A stretch of DNA of 64,000 nucleotides from Candidatus Aalborgicola bjergmarkensis (GCA_016708725.1 JADJFE010000033.1:26934-90933); one strand, 5' to 3'. Shown: positions 52,168 to 62,024, numbered from the stretch's first letter. Numbers and translations are program-made. Notes: generated by a model from the sequence alone, not told the origin.

Positions 52168-52623
52168 GTGAAACGATCCATTGTCGCTGCAGCATTCACG
52201 TTTGCCCTCACAGCGTCGGCCTTGGCGCAGATTCCCAACGCCGACGAAATCGTCAGAAAAGCCGCATGGGACGATATGGAGATTGTCACGGTGGAGTTGC
52301 TCGACCATCACTTTGTGCCGAAGGACCTCAAACTCAAGGCGGGCGTGCCTTACCGCATCATTCTCAAGAATACCGGCGAACAAGACCACTTCTACACCGC
52401 TGCCGAGTTCTTCAAGGAGGCCGTAGCCTGGCGCAAGGTGCAGGTGCCCCGACCAGGCGGTGGCGAAATCAGGGCACCTTACTTCACGGCAATCGAAGCC
52501 TACAAGAAGGGTGGCCAGATTGAACTCTTCCTCGTTCCAGTCAAGAAAGGTACGTACAACGTGGTTTGCACCATCGGCGACCATGAAGAAAAAGGCATGA
52601 CCGGAACGATCACGGTCGAGTAG
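52168..52623 (+). CDS. Periplasmic cupredoxin-like protein
   Basis: A 151-residue protein with a signal peptide (VKRSIVAAAFTFALTASALA) and a cupredoxin fold. Likely copper ligands are H in LLDHHFVPKDLKLKAGVPYR and C, H and M in NVVCTIGDHEEKGMTGTITV, in the order expected of a type 1 site. The start is GTG with CAGGAGAG upstream. Electron transfer or copper handling is likely; the partner is unknown. Confidence 0.82.
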   Translation: MKRSIVAAAFTFALTASALAQIPNADEIVRKAAWDDMEIVTVELLDHHFVPKDLKLKAGVPYRIILKNTGEQDHFYTAAEFFKEAVAWRKVQVPRPGGGEIRAPYFTAIEAYKKGGQIELFLVPVKKGTYNVVCTIGDHEEKGMTGTITVE

Positions 52624-52633
52624 CGAAATTGAA

Positions 52634-54991
52634 TCAGTACGTGGTATCCACGCTGTTGCGCATGGCGATGCTGGCGACCGCGTCAAGTGCGCCGTCCACG
52701 ACTGTCTGCGTTGTGGCCAGGCGCAGGCGATCCGACTGAATCAGTTTGTCACGCGAGCGGCGTGTCATGGACTGGGTTGTTCCGGATACGCTGGTAAATA
52801 AAAACAGCGAACCCTGCTGGCTGGTCCAGGTAAGCTGGGTGCGCACCCAGCGTTCGTTGACCAGTAACTCGACCCAGGTTCCCAGGGACCATGTGTCGAT
52901 GGTATCGATGGTATCGATGCTCTCCTGCAGGATTGGTTCCGGTGGCTTTTCAGCGACGACCGGTGCCGGTGCGGGTAGCTCCGTCCACTCCATGAAGTTC
53001 GACGCCTTGGCCTCGGCAGGCGCTATCCACGGGTCGTCTTCCCGGATTGCGAGCTCTTCGTGTGGCGCTGGCGTTGCCTGCGGTTCTGCGGGGGCAGGCG
53101 AGGGTGTGGCAATTTTGCTGATGCCACGAAATGCCTGCTGGTGCAAGCCAATCAGCTCGGCCAGGAACGCACTGGCCTTGGTGGTGGGGTAATGAATAGT
53201 GTTCAGTCCTTCGCGCAGGATGCTTAACAGCTGGGGAACCAGACGGGTAAGTTTTGCAATGTTGTTGCGTGTCAGTGCCGGGTTGGCGCTCCAGAGCAGA
53301 TCGGCGATCAGGGTGTGGTATTTCTGCATGGCCTTGGAGTCTGCACCCTCGGCAAGCCGAGCCTGTGCGACCACCTGCGCCCAGGGGCCGCATAGAAAAT
53401 CCAGCACAACCTGGGGTACGTCGGGCGCAAGGTGGTGCTGCTCAATGGAGCGGGCGATGCTGGCGGCCAGCAGATTGCGTTGCTCGGCGTGTTGCAATGC
53501 ACGCACTGCCTCGTCACGGTTGTTTTGCTTGTCCTTGGCGCTGCGCTGCCAACGGGTGCGCAGACTGGCCAAGGCTTGTTCAAAGGGCTCGGCATTTTCA
53601 ATCGTGCCATTGTTCAGCGGTTCAACGGCTCGTTGCAAATCTGCCAGAAATTCGGCAAAACCGCTGGCCTGTTCCGATTCATAGGCCAGACTGCGGTCGG
53701 TGATTTCCTGTAGCAACTCGCGGGCGGGGTGTGTCTTGTCGGTGAAGAAGCGCGGGTCAACCAGGGACAATAACAAGAGCGCGGGTTCGAGTTCGGCAAC
53801 CAGCTGCTGGATCGGCTTGAGCAAACGTGGGTTGCGCACAATGTTGTCCACCATCAGGGTGACGACTTCCAGACTCAGCCCTTGCGCCACACTGGTGGCG
53901 CTGCGCCGCAGGACATCCCGTATCGCATCCATGGGTGAATCATCGTTGGCATCATTGCCCTGTGACTTTCCATCGCGGCGGTGCTCCAGGCGCTGCACCA
54001 CCTGGTCAAGCTGTTGCATATCAGCCAGGGCTTCCAGCGCGGCAGGCATGGTGGAGGAAAAGCCGGATGCGGACGTCAGGGGCTGGTTGTCGCCGAATTG
54101 CTGGTCAAACTGCTGTGAAAACGACTGCAGGCGATTGGCCGGGGGCGGTGGTGCATCGAGCTCCCCTGCCAACAGGCTGCGCAATTTATCCAGGGTCAAA
54201 AGCGTTTCATCCTCTTCCCGCGTACGTTGCGGCGCGGGTGCCGGAGCGTGGTGGAGAGGGGCTTGCGGCGTGCTGGCGGGCACACTGCCATGCTGGCCTG
54301 CCACGCGCGTCGTGCTTGCCGGAGCCTGCACCACGGTGTACCCGACCGCCACCACGCCTTGCTGGCGCAGGTTGTCGCTCAGAGTCTGGTACAGGGCGTG
54401 CAACTCTGGCCCCAGTGCTGCGCTCATGCTGGCCAACCAGCCCAGACGAACGGGATCGGGAACGTTGATCTGGTCCATCACACTTTTAAGCGCGCTGACG
54501 TAGGCCTCGGTGCGCAGGGGGTTGCTTTCCGGGCGGACACTTTGCAGTCCTTGTGCGGCACAAATCAGGGTGTTCAGATCTGCCAGACTGCTGTCCGCCG
54601 CCTGCAAGGCCGCCTGCTGTGCATGGGCAACGGCTACGCTTTCATGCACCTGGTGCTCGTCCATCAACTCCAGTTGCTCAAAGTTGATTGCAGCCACTGA
54701 CAAGAGGGTTGCTTTTTTGCGCAGTTCCGGGTTGGTAAAAGCGTGCAACAGTGCCTTGGAATACAGGGCACGCATGTGCGCGTCCCTGCTTTGCAGCAAG
54801 CTGCTTTGATTTGCCAGGGTATCGCGTTCGTACCGGGTTTTGGCAATGCTTGCGCGCGCGTGCAAGTCCCGAATGGCAGCCATCACCAGACGGCCCATCA
54901 AGGCGCTGCCATCTGCAGCGGCTTGTTTGAGAATCGACTGGTACAGTGCCTGATGCTGCGTGGAAGGCGAGGGGGGGGTATGCATTTGCAT
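52634..54991 (-). CDS. DUF1631 family protein
   Basis: A ~785-residue cytoplasmic, mostly helical protein of DUF1631, a family of unknown function common in betaproteobacteria and Pseudomonas and suspected to act in signalling. Landmarks are LSLEVVTLMVDNIVRNPRLL, PQVVLDFLCGPWAQVVAQAR and the C-terminal PilZ-like end (LGTWVELLVNERWVRTQLTW, then QGSLFLFTS). The frame is open upstream but the start at MQMHTPPSP suits the family. A 9 bp repeat encodes IDTIDTIDT near the C-terminal domain. Confidence 0.85.
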   Translation of the reverse strand: MQMHTPPSPSTQHQALYQSILKQAAADGSALMGRLVMAAIRDLHARASIAKTRYERDTLANQSSLLQSRDAHMRALYSKALLHAFTNPELRKKATLLSVAAINFEQLELMDEHQVHESVAVAHAQQAALQAADSSLADLNTLICAAQGLQSVRPESNPLRTEAYVSALKSVMDQINVPDPVRLGWLASMSAALGPELHALYQTLSDNLRQQGVVAVGYTVVQAPASTTRVAGQHGSVPASTPQAPLHHAPAPAPQRTREEDETLLTLDKLRSLLAGELDAPPPPANRLQSFSQQFDQQFGDNQPLTSASGFSSTMPAALEALADMQQLDQVVQRLEHRRDGKSQGNDANDDSPMDAIRDVLRRSATSVAQGLSLEVVTLMVDNIVRNPRLLKPIQQLVAELEPALLLLSLVDPRFFTDKTHPARELLQEITDRSLAYESEQASGFAEFLADLQRAVEPLNNGTIENAEPFEQALASLRTRWQRSAKDKQNNRDEAVRALQHAEQRNLLAASIARSIEQHHLAPDVPQVVLDFLCGPWAQVVAQARLAEGADSKAMQKYHTLIADLLWSANPALTRNNIAKLTRLVPQLLSILREGLNTIHYPTTKASAFLAELIGLHQQAFRGISKIATPSPAPAEPQATPAPHEELAIREDDPWIAPAEAKASNFMEWTELPAPAPVVAEKPPEPILQESIDTIDTIDTWSLGTWVELLVNERWVRTQLTWTSQQGSLFLFTSVSGTTQSMTRRSRDKLIQSDRLRLATTQTVVDGALDAVASIAMRNSVDTTY

Positions 54992-55155
54992 CAGCAGGTT
55001 ACGCAGAGGAATCCAAGGATTTTGAGACTCCGGCGATTCTACGAAAACTAGCAGACTGATGGGTGACTTGGTAGGCAATTTCAACTGCCAATTCGGTGAC
55101 AAAATGGCACCATGTGTGCTATATTGATACCAATGATTCACGAGGAAGGTAATAC

Positions 55156-55479
55156 ATGACAACCGCATCACTTGATCGTGGTCGTATCACGGCTCGCGTA
55201 TCGGTTGCTGTTCAAGAAACGCTGGAGACAGCCGCCAGTATGGTGGGTGCGACTGTCAATCAGTTTATCGTGCAGACTGCACTACGCGAAGCTGAGCGAA
55301 TCATTGAGAATGAGCGTTTGATAAAACTTACCGAACAAGAAGCTCTGGCGTTTTTTAAAGCGCTCGAAGCTCCCCTGCCTCCGAACGAAAAATTGAAGGC
55401 TGCCTTGCAGGACTACACAACAAGACGAAATGATCAAACTGGAACCTTTGACTGGCAGCCACGACCGACTCGGGTTTGA
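55156..55479 (+). CDS. TacA-type antitoxin (DUF1778)
   Basis: A 107-residue ribbon-helix-helix protein: RGRITARVSVAVQETLETAA, then GATVNQFIVQTALREAERII is the DUF1778 DNA-binding part, and the C-terminal half forms the toxin-binding helix. GAGGAAGG precedes the ATG. It overlaps the acetyltransferase toxin gene by 50 bp. It neutralises the toxin and probably represses the operon. Confidence 0.88.
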   Translation: MTTASLDRGRITARVSVAVQETLETAASMVGATVNQFIVQTALREAERIIENERLIKLTEQEALAFFKALEAPLPPNEKLKAALQDYTTRRNDQTGTFDWQPRPTRV

Positions 55480-55951
55480 CTGCGGCGTTGAGGTTCTCAA
55501 CAGTTGGCTCCAGCGAACAGCACTGCAGCATCAGGGTCGGGGCATTTCGCGCAGCTTTGTGGCGGTGCTTCATGATGGCGAGGCGGTGTCAACTTGCTTG
55601 AAGCTTGGTTACAAGAGTATCGGGTTGAACAGCATCCTTGGTTTTTATGCTCTGGCTTTTGCTCAAGCAATCGTTGAAGATATACCTCCTGGGGTCGGCA
55701 AGCGGTTTCCTCGTCAGATTCCTGTTACGCGCCTGGGGAGATTGGCAATTCGATCTGATCTGAAGGGGCAAGGCCTTGGGGCGTTGTTGCTTGCTGATGC
55801 GATCAGTCGAGCGCGTAATGTGGCACAAGCGGTGGGAAGTACCGGGATTGTTGTGGATGCCAAAGACGAAGTAGCGTCAAGCTTTTACCAACGGTATGGG
55901 TTCGTAGTCTGCCAACAGGAGCCGATCAAGCTTTTCCTTCCGATGTGGTGA
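55430..55951 (+). CDS. TacT-type GNAT acetyltransferase toxin
   Basis: A 173-residue GNAT enzyme. The acetyl-CoA loop is VTRLGRLAIRSDLKGQGLGA and the catalytic Tyr region is SSFYQRYGFV. TacT toxins acetylate aminoacyl-tRNA and stop translation. The family opening LEPLTGSHDRLGFDCGVEVL (the FDCG block) is present. Pair size and overlap match known TacAT modules. Confidence 0.9.
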   Translation: MIKLEPLTGSHDRLGFDCGVEVLNSWLQRTALQHQGRGISRSFVAVLHDGEAVSTCLKLGYKSIGLNSILGFYALAFAQAIVEDIPPGVGKRFPRQIPVTRLGRLAIRSDLKGQGLGALLLADAISRARNVAQAVGSTGIVVDAKDEVASSFYQRYGFVVCQQEPIKLFLPMW

Positions 55952-56099
55952 ACATCGGAAAAAGTTGTGGAGCGATCGTGCGCAATCAGCCCCGTTGTCC
56001 ACTGTACAGGCGGTACTTCCATCTCGTGTAAAAACTCGCAAGTTGACGCGCAAATTCCATGATTTTTCGAATGAAATCATCTCGCATAGAATCTCGCAG

Positions 56100-57323
56100 A
56101 TGAAGTCGCAGATCATCAAGCAATACGATGCACCCCATCAGTTCGAGCCGCTGTTGCCACAAGATCACCGGATGGAGCCCTTGCTGGAGGCGGCAAGTGA
56201 CCTGATTCGAGAGGCTGCAAGCCTTGGTGCATCGGCAGCGCCTGCTGCGGCCATGCAGTTGTGCGATCTCCTGCGCAGTATGAATTCGTACTACACCAAC
56301 CGGATTGAAGGTGAGCACACGCGCCCGGCCGATATTGAGCGTGCGTTGCGCAAGGACTTCTCCGATGAATCCAATGTCGCACGGCGGCAGCGGCTGGCTG
56401 TTTCGCATATCCAGACGGAAATCGCGTGTGAGCGTGTGATCCAGGAGAGACTGCATGCGGGTGAGAATGCTTTGCAATGGCTGTACTCGACACCAGCGCT
56501 TGAGTGGATGCACCGCCAATTGTTTGGCGCGCTCACACCCGAGGATTTGACACTTGCGGATGGCTCGCAGCTCGATCCTGGCCACATCCGTGCCCGTTCG
56601 GTTGCTGTCGGGGTCCACGAAGCACCTGCTTTTGCAGCTGTACCGGCCTTTCTGGCACGCTGGGGCGATGTCTATGGCCGAAGCAGGCGCGGCGAGGCAT
56701 CCGTGGTGGCCCTTGCTGCTGCCCATCACCGTCTGGCATGGGTGCACCCTTTTCTGGATGGCAATGGCCGTGTCACACGGTTGCACACCCATCTGGCCTT
56801 GCACGCCCAGGGCCTTACCAATGGCCTATGGTCGCCTCTGCGAGGATTTGCCCGGACAGAGGAGAAATACCGGAGCATGCTCAAGGCGGCAGATGCGCAT
56901 CGTCGCGGTGACCTGGACGGACGAGGTAATCTAACCGAGGCGGGACTGGTTGACTGGATCCACTACACGATTGACACTTGCATTGACCAAGTGCGTTTTA
57001 TGGGTAAATTGCTGGATGTGGGAAGCATGCGCGCGCGCATTCAGGCGGCCCTGATCTTTGAAGAATCCAGAAAATCGGGCGTTCGAAAAGAGGCCGTCCT
57101 TCCATTGCATTACCTCTTCAGCACCCATTCAGAAATCGGGCGTGCAGCATTCAAGCAGATGACGGGGCTTGGCGAGCGCGTGGCAACCGATTTGATTTCT
57201 TCGCTTCTGAAGAATGGTTATCTGGCAACCGATTCGCCCTATGGCGCCCTTCGTTTTGCCATCCCTCGTGCGGCACTTCGGTTTTATTTTCCTGACCTTT
57301 GGCCAGAGGCTGAGGTTGGGTGA
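56100..57323 (+). CDS. Fic family protein with N-terminal inhibitory motif
   Basis: A 407-residue Fic protein. The catalytic motif HPFLDGNGRVTR (H216) is complete, so nucleotide transfer such as AMPylation is expected. An inhibitory helix motif (SYYTNRIEGE, E70) lies N-terminal, as in class II, implying self-restraint. The C-terminal region contains a winged-helix-like part (SEIGRAAFKQMTGLGERVAT). The open frame extends 45 codons upstream, but MKSQIIKQYDAPHQFEPLLP is the usual beginning. It follows the TacAT pair by ~150 bp. Confidence 0.9.
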   Translation: MKSQIIKQYDAPHQFEPLLPQDHRMEPLLEAASDLIREAASLGASAAPAAAMQLCDLLRSMNSYYTNRIEGEHTRPADIERALRKDFSDESNVARRQRLAVSHIQTEIACERVIQERLHAGENALQWLYSTPALEWMHRQLFGALTPEDLTLADGSQLDPGHIRARSVAVGVHEAPAFAAVPAFLARWGDVYGRSRRGEASVVALAAAHHRLAWVHPFLDGNGRVTRLHTHLALHAQGLTNGLWSPLRGFARTEEKYRSMLKAADAHRRGDLDGRGNLTEAGLVDWIHYTIDTCIDQVRFMGKLLDVGSMRARIQAALIFEESRKSGVRKEAVLPLHYLFSTHSEIGRAAFKQMTGLGERVATDLISSLLKNGYLATDSPYGALRFAIPRAALRFYFPDLWPEAEVG

Positions 57324-57478
57324 TAGCAATGATACCAACACCCGGATTCTGCGCATTCCCGCGCCACTGCTTTGCTACTGGATGGGTGAGTCCGAACTTG
57401 CCACGCAAGAGTAATCACAGACCAGAAACGCACGCCGGACTCCAGGGCGTTTTGGCTATTCCGGGGGGTAGGCTCTTG

Positions 57479-57585
57479 CTACTACGTTTTTAGTAGCTAT
57501 CCCCGCTTGTCCCACGGTAGCTATAGGCTGATTTGATGCCAAATTGAGGTCAAATCGAGGCTAAAAACGTGCCACAGAGGCTTGT
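57479..57585 (-). repeat. Long copy of the dispersed repeat, intergenic
   Basis: Read on the minus strand: GCCTCTGTGGCACGTTTTTA, a CAAATTTGG-like middle (TTGGCATCAAATCAGCC), then ACAAGCGGGGATAGCTACTA and AAAACGTAGTAG. It aligns along most of its length with 62109-62203 on the plus strand, and so defines a ~100 bp element. Confidence 0.8.
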
Positions 57586-57619
57586 GGGGAGCATCTGTCG
57601 TGCGGTTTTGGTGTTTTTA

Positions 57620-57635
57620 ATATCACGGGTGATAT
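57620..57635. promoter_or_regulatory. Palindrome upstream of the large membrane protein gene
   Basis: ATATCAC-GG-GTGATAT is a perfect 7 bp inverted repeat about 90-105 bp upstream of the gene. Possible operator; the regulator is unknown. Confidence 0.4.
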
Positions 57636-57660
57636 GAAGTTGATGTGATGCTGCACCTCT

Positions 57661-57684
57661 GTAGGAGCGGGCCATGCCCGCGAT
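57661..57684 (+). repeat. Single REP-like palindrome
   Basis: GTAGGAGCGGGCCATGCCCG followed by CGAT is the pattern of extragenic palindromes known from Pseudomonas and Xanthomonas (GGAGCGGGCnnnGCCCGCGA). Only one copy and no RAYT transposase were seen in the window. Confidence 0.7.
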
Positions 57685-57725
57685 GGTGCAAAATGAGAGC
57701 TTCCAATAGGCTGCATGGAGTCATG

Positions 57726-60700
57726 ATGAAAATTCCGGGATTCAAGACACTCAGGCTGTTTCTGGCCTTGCTGCTGTCAGCTGGTCTGGCTGGTGCTGCC
57801 CCCTTGCCGCCAGAGGCGGTTCCTGATGTGTTGAAACCCTGGGTGCCGTGGGTGTTACACGGGCACGAAACACTGAAATGCCCCACGGCATACAACGAGG
57901 CGCAGAGTCGGCAGTGTGTCTGGCCATCACAGCTGGGCGTGCAGGCCAGCGCGCAAGGGGCGACGTTTCGCCTGGATGTGCAGGTATTCGGTGGCCCAGC
58001 GGAAGTGGAGCTGCCAGGCGAAGTCGAATTCTGGCCACAGGATGTGTCGCTGGTGTCGTCGCTTAAACAGCCGCTGCCGGTGGTGCTGAAAAACGCGCGT
58101 CCGGTGGTGGTGCTGCCCCCTGGCGCGCACACTGTCACTGGCACCGTGCCCTGGACGGAAATGCCGCAAAACCTGATGTTGCCAAAAGCCGCTGGGGTTG
58201 TTCGCTTGACGGTATTGGGTAAAGCAGTTGATCCGCTTGCCGATGGCGAGGGGCGTGTCTGGCTGCGTGAGGCTGCAGCAGCTGTGGCGCAGCCCAGCCA
58301 GGATGCGCTGGTGGTGCGTACCTACCGGCTGATTCAGGACGATATTCCGCTACGTCTGACCACCCGTTTTGATCTTGCCGTGGCCGGCTCACCACGTGAA
58401 ATCCAGTTGCCCGCCGCGCTGCTGGACGGATTTATTGCGGAGGCTATCCACAGCGCCTTGCCCGCCAGGCTGGAAGGCAACATGCTCAAGCTGCAAGCGC
58501 GTGCCGGGAATTGGCCCATCGAGATCAAGGGGCGTTTGATGGCACCCGCAACCGAACTGGCGCTGCCACAAGCGGGAGACCAGAGCGCTGAAGAAGTCTG
58601 GTCTTTTGCCAGTCGCAACGATTTGCGTATGGTCACGGTTGAAGGTGCTGTATCCATTGATCCGCGCCAGATTCCGCTGCCACCATCCTGGAAAGTCTAC
58701 CCGGCCTACCGGCTCAGGCCGGGTGAGCGGTTGAAACTGGTGGAAACGCGCCGTGGCAATCCGCAACCCAATCCGGACAAATTGACGCTCAATCGCCAGA
58801 TATGGCTCGATTTTGGTGGTGCGGGGTACACCATGCACGACGAGATTGGCGGAACCTTATCCCGCTCCTGGCGCTTGGAAATGGTACCTCCGGCGGTGTT
58901 GGGCCGGGCTTCGGTTGATGCAGAGGATCAGCCGGTGACACGCCTGCAGCCCGATGGCCCCCTGGGCATCGAGGTGCGCAACGGGCTTGCCCGTATCAAT
59001 GCCGATAGCCGGGTGGAGGGTAATCTGCGTGTCTTGCCCGCCAGTGGCTGGACCTCGGACTTCAACCAGGCCGCTGCGACATTGCATTTGCCGCCGGGCT
59101 GGCGTTTGTTGCATGCGCAGGGCGTGGATGTGGCGCAGGGGTCGTGGGTGGAGGCCTGGAATCTGTGGGATTTTTTCTTTGTGCTCTTGTCCACCCTGGC
59201 CGCATTCAAGCTGTCGGGCTGGCGTGCGGGTGTGTCACTGGGCGCAGCGCTGGTGTTGTCCTGGCATATGCCCGGAGCACCGCGCCTGATGTGGATCGCA
59301 TTCCTGGCACTGCTGGCCGCCACCCAGGTGCTGCCAGAAGGCAGGCTGCGCAAAGTGGCGCTGACTGGCAAGCGCATCAGTCTGGTGGTGATTCTGCTGC
59401 TGCTCTTGTCCTACGCCGTCGAGCAGATACGGCTTTCGCTGCATCCGACGCTTGAGCAGGCTTGGCTGACGCAGGGCGAGGGCCAAGGCGGTGCAAAAGG
59501 CCGACCCCATGCGTACCGGATGGCGGACAAGAGCGATCAGGAGGCACCCCCGGCAGCACCGGCACCGGCGCCTGCCGCAGAGGCTGTGGACGCTTTGCGC
59601 CGCAACGAGGAAGGCAAAGTTGCTGCCAGCGCCAGTATCCAGGAAGCGGACGAACGGGAGCAAAGCGGGTTGGAGAAACGCAAGACGCAATCGAGCGTGG
59701 GTATTTACTCCAGCGCCGGGCGCAAGGTGGTGCGGGATCTGGCGGAAATTGACCCCAACGCCAAGGTGCAAACCGGCCCTGGCTTGCCCAACTGGCATTG
59801 GCACGCGCACGCGCTGCGCTGGCAGGGGCCGCTGGAGTCGGCGCAGGAGTTGTCCTTGTTCTTGTTGCCACCCGCCGGAACGGTTGCGCTGCGCCTGGGC
59901 AGTTTGTTGCTGATGCTGGCAGCGTTGCTGACCATTGTCAGTGCGCGGCCCAAAACGCCGCAACGGCCAGAGCGCTCCAGCGGATTGAATCTTCTGCCCG
60001 GCTGGTTGCGGCGCAGGTTCGGCGCGGCGGCGGTGTTGTTACTGGCGTTGGTGGCCTACCATCCGGGAGACCTTGTGGCGCAAACTGCTCCCCCGCAGCC
60101 CCCGGCGCAGCCGCTGCTGGACGAACTGCGGGACAAACTCACCGCCGCGCCCGACTGCCAGCCGCAATGCGCCGAGCTGGCCAAACTGGCCGTGCTTGCC
60201 GACGGTGCGCGGGTGCAGCTGCGTATGGAATTGCATGCCCTCTCCAGCACCATGGTGCCGCTGCCGGGCAAGTCCGGTCAGTGGCAACCCGCAGCGGTTC
60301 TGGTCGATGGCAAGCCCGCAACGCTCGCGCGTGGTGACGATGGCATCCTCTGGCTGAAGCTGGACAAGGGTGTGTCCCAGGTCGTGCTTGATTCCGAAGT
60401 GGGTGACAGCGCCACGGTGCAATTGGGATTGCCGATGGCCGCGCGTGCGGTCAGAACCCAGCTCAAAGGTTGGGCACTGGCCGGGCTGGACGCCCGTGGC
60501 CTGGCCAGCGGCGCTTTGACGCTATCCCGCGAGGGCAGCGCCGAATCGACAGCGATGCCAACACCAACCGATGCCAGCAACCAGCAGACGCAACGCGACT
60601 CCCTGGCGCCTTTGGTCAGTGTGGCGCGCAGTGTGCACCTGGGTGCGCGGCGCACGCTCGACACCCGCATCAGCCGGATCGCGCCCAGCAAGGCGCCGGT

Positions 60701-62024
60701 GACGGTCAAGGTGCGTTTGCTCGAAGGCGAGGCGGTGAACGATCCATCCGTGCGCGTGGAAGAGGGGTATGCCCTGGTGCAACTGGGCAGCGAAGACAGC
60801 AGCGCGTTTTCCAGCACGCTCAAGGATACGCCCACGCTCAAGCTCATCAGTACCAAAGAAACCAATCAGATCGAGGTCTGGAGCCTGGATGCCTCGACCC
60901 AGTGGCATGTGACGCTGGGCGGAATTGCGCCCGTTTTGTACCAGAGTGGCGCGCGTTGGCAGCCGCGCTGGCAGCCGTGGCCGGGTGAAGAAGTCAGCAT
61001 TACCATCAGCAAACCCGCCGGGGAGGCCGGGCAGACCCTGACGATTGACAGTATTGTCACCACGGTGACACCCGGCCAGCGCGCCACCGACGTGACGGCC
61101 ATACTGTCCTTGCGCAGCGGCCAGGGCGGTACCTATAACCTGGAACTGCCGGACAACGTGCAACTGCTGGAAGTCGCCATCAATGGCCAGGTGCAGCCGA
61201 TCCAGCCGGAAGGGCGCAAACTCCGTATCCCCCTGGCGCCCGGCGCTTTGTCGGTCAAGCTCAACTGGCGCGAAGCGCGTGGCATGGACGAGATGTTCAG
61301 CACCGCAGCGCTGGGGCTGGGACAAGCGGCAGTCAATGATGTGCTGCATCTGAACGTGCCGCGTGACCGGGTGGTTCTGGCCATGGGAGGCGCCAGCATC
61401 GGTCCGGCGGTGCTGTTCTGGGGTCTGCTGCTGGCGGTGGCCCTGTTTGCCGTCGCGCTGGGGCGCTCGCCGTTTACGCCGCTGGGGGTGGTGTCCTGGC
61501 TGTTGCTGGGTGTGGGCTTGTTGCAGTCCAGCGTGGCCGGTGTGGCCGTGGTAGTCGGCTGGTTCATGGCACTCAATCTGCGCCGACGCGCCGGCGCACC
61601 TTCGGATTTTCCCTTCAAACCCTGGGTATTCAATACCATGCAGATTTTCCTGGCCATCTGGACGATCCTTGCCATTTCCACCATCTTTGGCACCGTGCAT
61701 ACCGGCTTGCGTGGCTACCCTGAGCTGTTAATCCAGGGCAATGGGTCGGACGCCTGGCATCTGCACTGGTACGAAGACCGGGTGCGCGATGCCACCACAT
61801 CAGCATGGGTGCTTTCGGTGCCCGTGCTGGCCTACCGCGTTGCCATGCTGCTCTGGGCGTTGTGGCTGGCGGGGGCCTTGCTGCGCTGGATCAAATGGGG
61901 CTGGGAGTGCTATAGCACGGGCGGCTACTGGTTCAGGCGCCAGAAAACCGTGGTGGCACACGCTGAGGCCGTTGCCGACGAAGAGGGTGCGGCAGCTGCG
62001 AGCGATACGCAGGAGAAGGGATGA
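57726..62024 (+). CDS. Very large exported/membrane protein of unknown function
   Basis: About 1432 residues from MKIPGFKTLRLFLALLLSAG (signal peptide); ATG 57723 is equally possible. The protein has two similar halves. Each half has an extracytoplasmic beta-rich region preceded by a Cys pair (LKCPTAYNEAQSRQCVWPS; APDCQPQCAELAKLA) and is followed by clustered transmembrane helices (about 59140-59430, 60000-60080 and 61380-61900). A Pro/Ala-rich and charged linker separates the halves. I do not recognise the family. The topology suggests a large periplasmic assembly anchored by several helices. It is monocistronic, with a palindrome and a REP-like element upstream. Confidence 0.75.
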   Translation: MKIPGFKTLRLFLALLLSAGLAGAAPLPPEAVPDVLKPWVPWVLHGHETLKCPTAYNEAQSRQCVWPSQLGVQASAQGATFRLDVQVFGGPAEVELPGEVEFWPQDVSLVSSLKQPLPVVLKNARPVVVLPPGAHTVTGTVPWTEMPQNLMLPKAAGVVRLTVLGKAVDPLADGEGRVWLREAAAAVAQPSQDALVVRTYRLIQDDIPLRLTTRFDLAVAGSPREIQLPAALLDGFIAEAIHSALPARLEGNMLKLQARAGNWPIEIKGRLMAPATELALPQAGDQSAEEVWSFASRNDLRMVTVEGAVSIDPRQIPLPPSWKVYPAYRLRPGERLKLVETRRGNPQPNPDKLTLNRQIWLDFGGAGYTMHDEIGGTLSRSWRLEMVPPAVLGRASVDAEDQPVTRLQPDGPLGIEVRNGLARINADSRVEGNLRVLPASGWTSDFNQAAATLHLPPGWRLLHAQGVDVAQGSWVEAWNLWDFFFVLLSTLAAFKLSGWRAGVSLGAALVLSWHMPGAPRLMWIAFLALLAATQVLPEGRLRKVALTGKRISLVVILLLLLSYAVEQIRLSLHPTLEQAWLTQGEGQGGAKGRPHAYRMADKSDQEAPPAAPAPAPAAEAVDALRRNEEGKVAASASIQEADEREQSGLEKRKTQSSVGIYSSAGRKVVRDLAEIDPNAKVQTGPGLPNWHWHAHALRWQGPLESAQELSLFLLPPAGTVALRLGSLLLMLAALLTIVSARPKTPQRPERSSGLNLLPGWLRRRFGAAAVLLLALVAYHPGDLVAQTAPPQPPAQPLLDELRDKLTAAPDCQPQCAELAKLAVLADGARVQLRMELHALSSTMVPLPGKSGQWQPAAVLVDGKPATLARGDDGILWLKLDKGVSQVVLDSEVGDSATVQLGLPMAARAVRTQLKGWALAGLDARGLASGALTLSREGSAESTAMPTPTDASNQQTQRDSLAPLVSVARSVHLGARRTLDTRISRIAPSKAPVTVKVRLLEGEAVNDPSVRVEEGYALVQLGSEDSSAFSSTLKDTPTLKLISTKETNQIEVWSLDASTQWHVTLGGIAPVLYQSGARWQPRWQPWPGEEVSITISKPAGEAGQTLTIDSIVTTVTPGQRATDVTAILSLRSGQGGTYNLELPDNVQLLEVAINGQVQPIQPEGRKLRIPLAPGALSVKLNWREARGMDEMFSTAALGLGQAAVNDVLHLNVPRDRVVLAMGGASIGPAVLFWGLLLAVALFAVALGRSPFTPLGVVSWLLLGVGLLQSSVAGVAVVVGWFMALNLRRRAGAPSDFPFKPWVFNTMQIFLAIWTILAISTIFGTVHTGLRGYPELLIQGNGSDAWHLHWYEDRVRDATTSAWVLSVPVLAYRVAMLLWALWLAGALLRWIKWGWECYSTGGYWFRRQKTVVAHAEAVADEEGAAAASDTQEKG

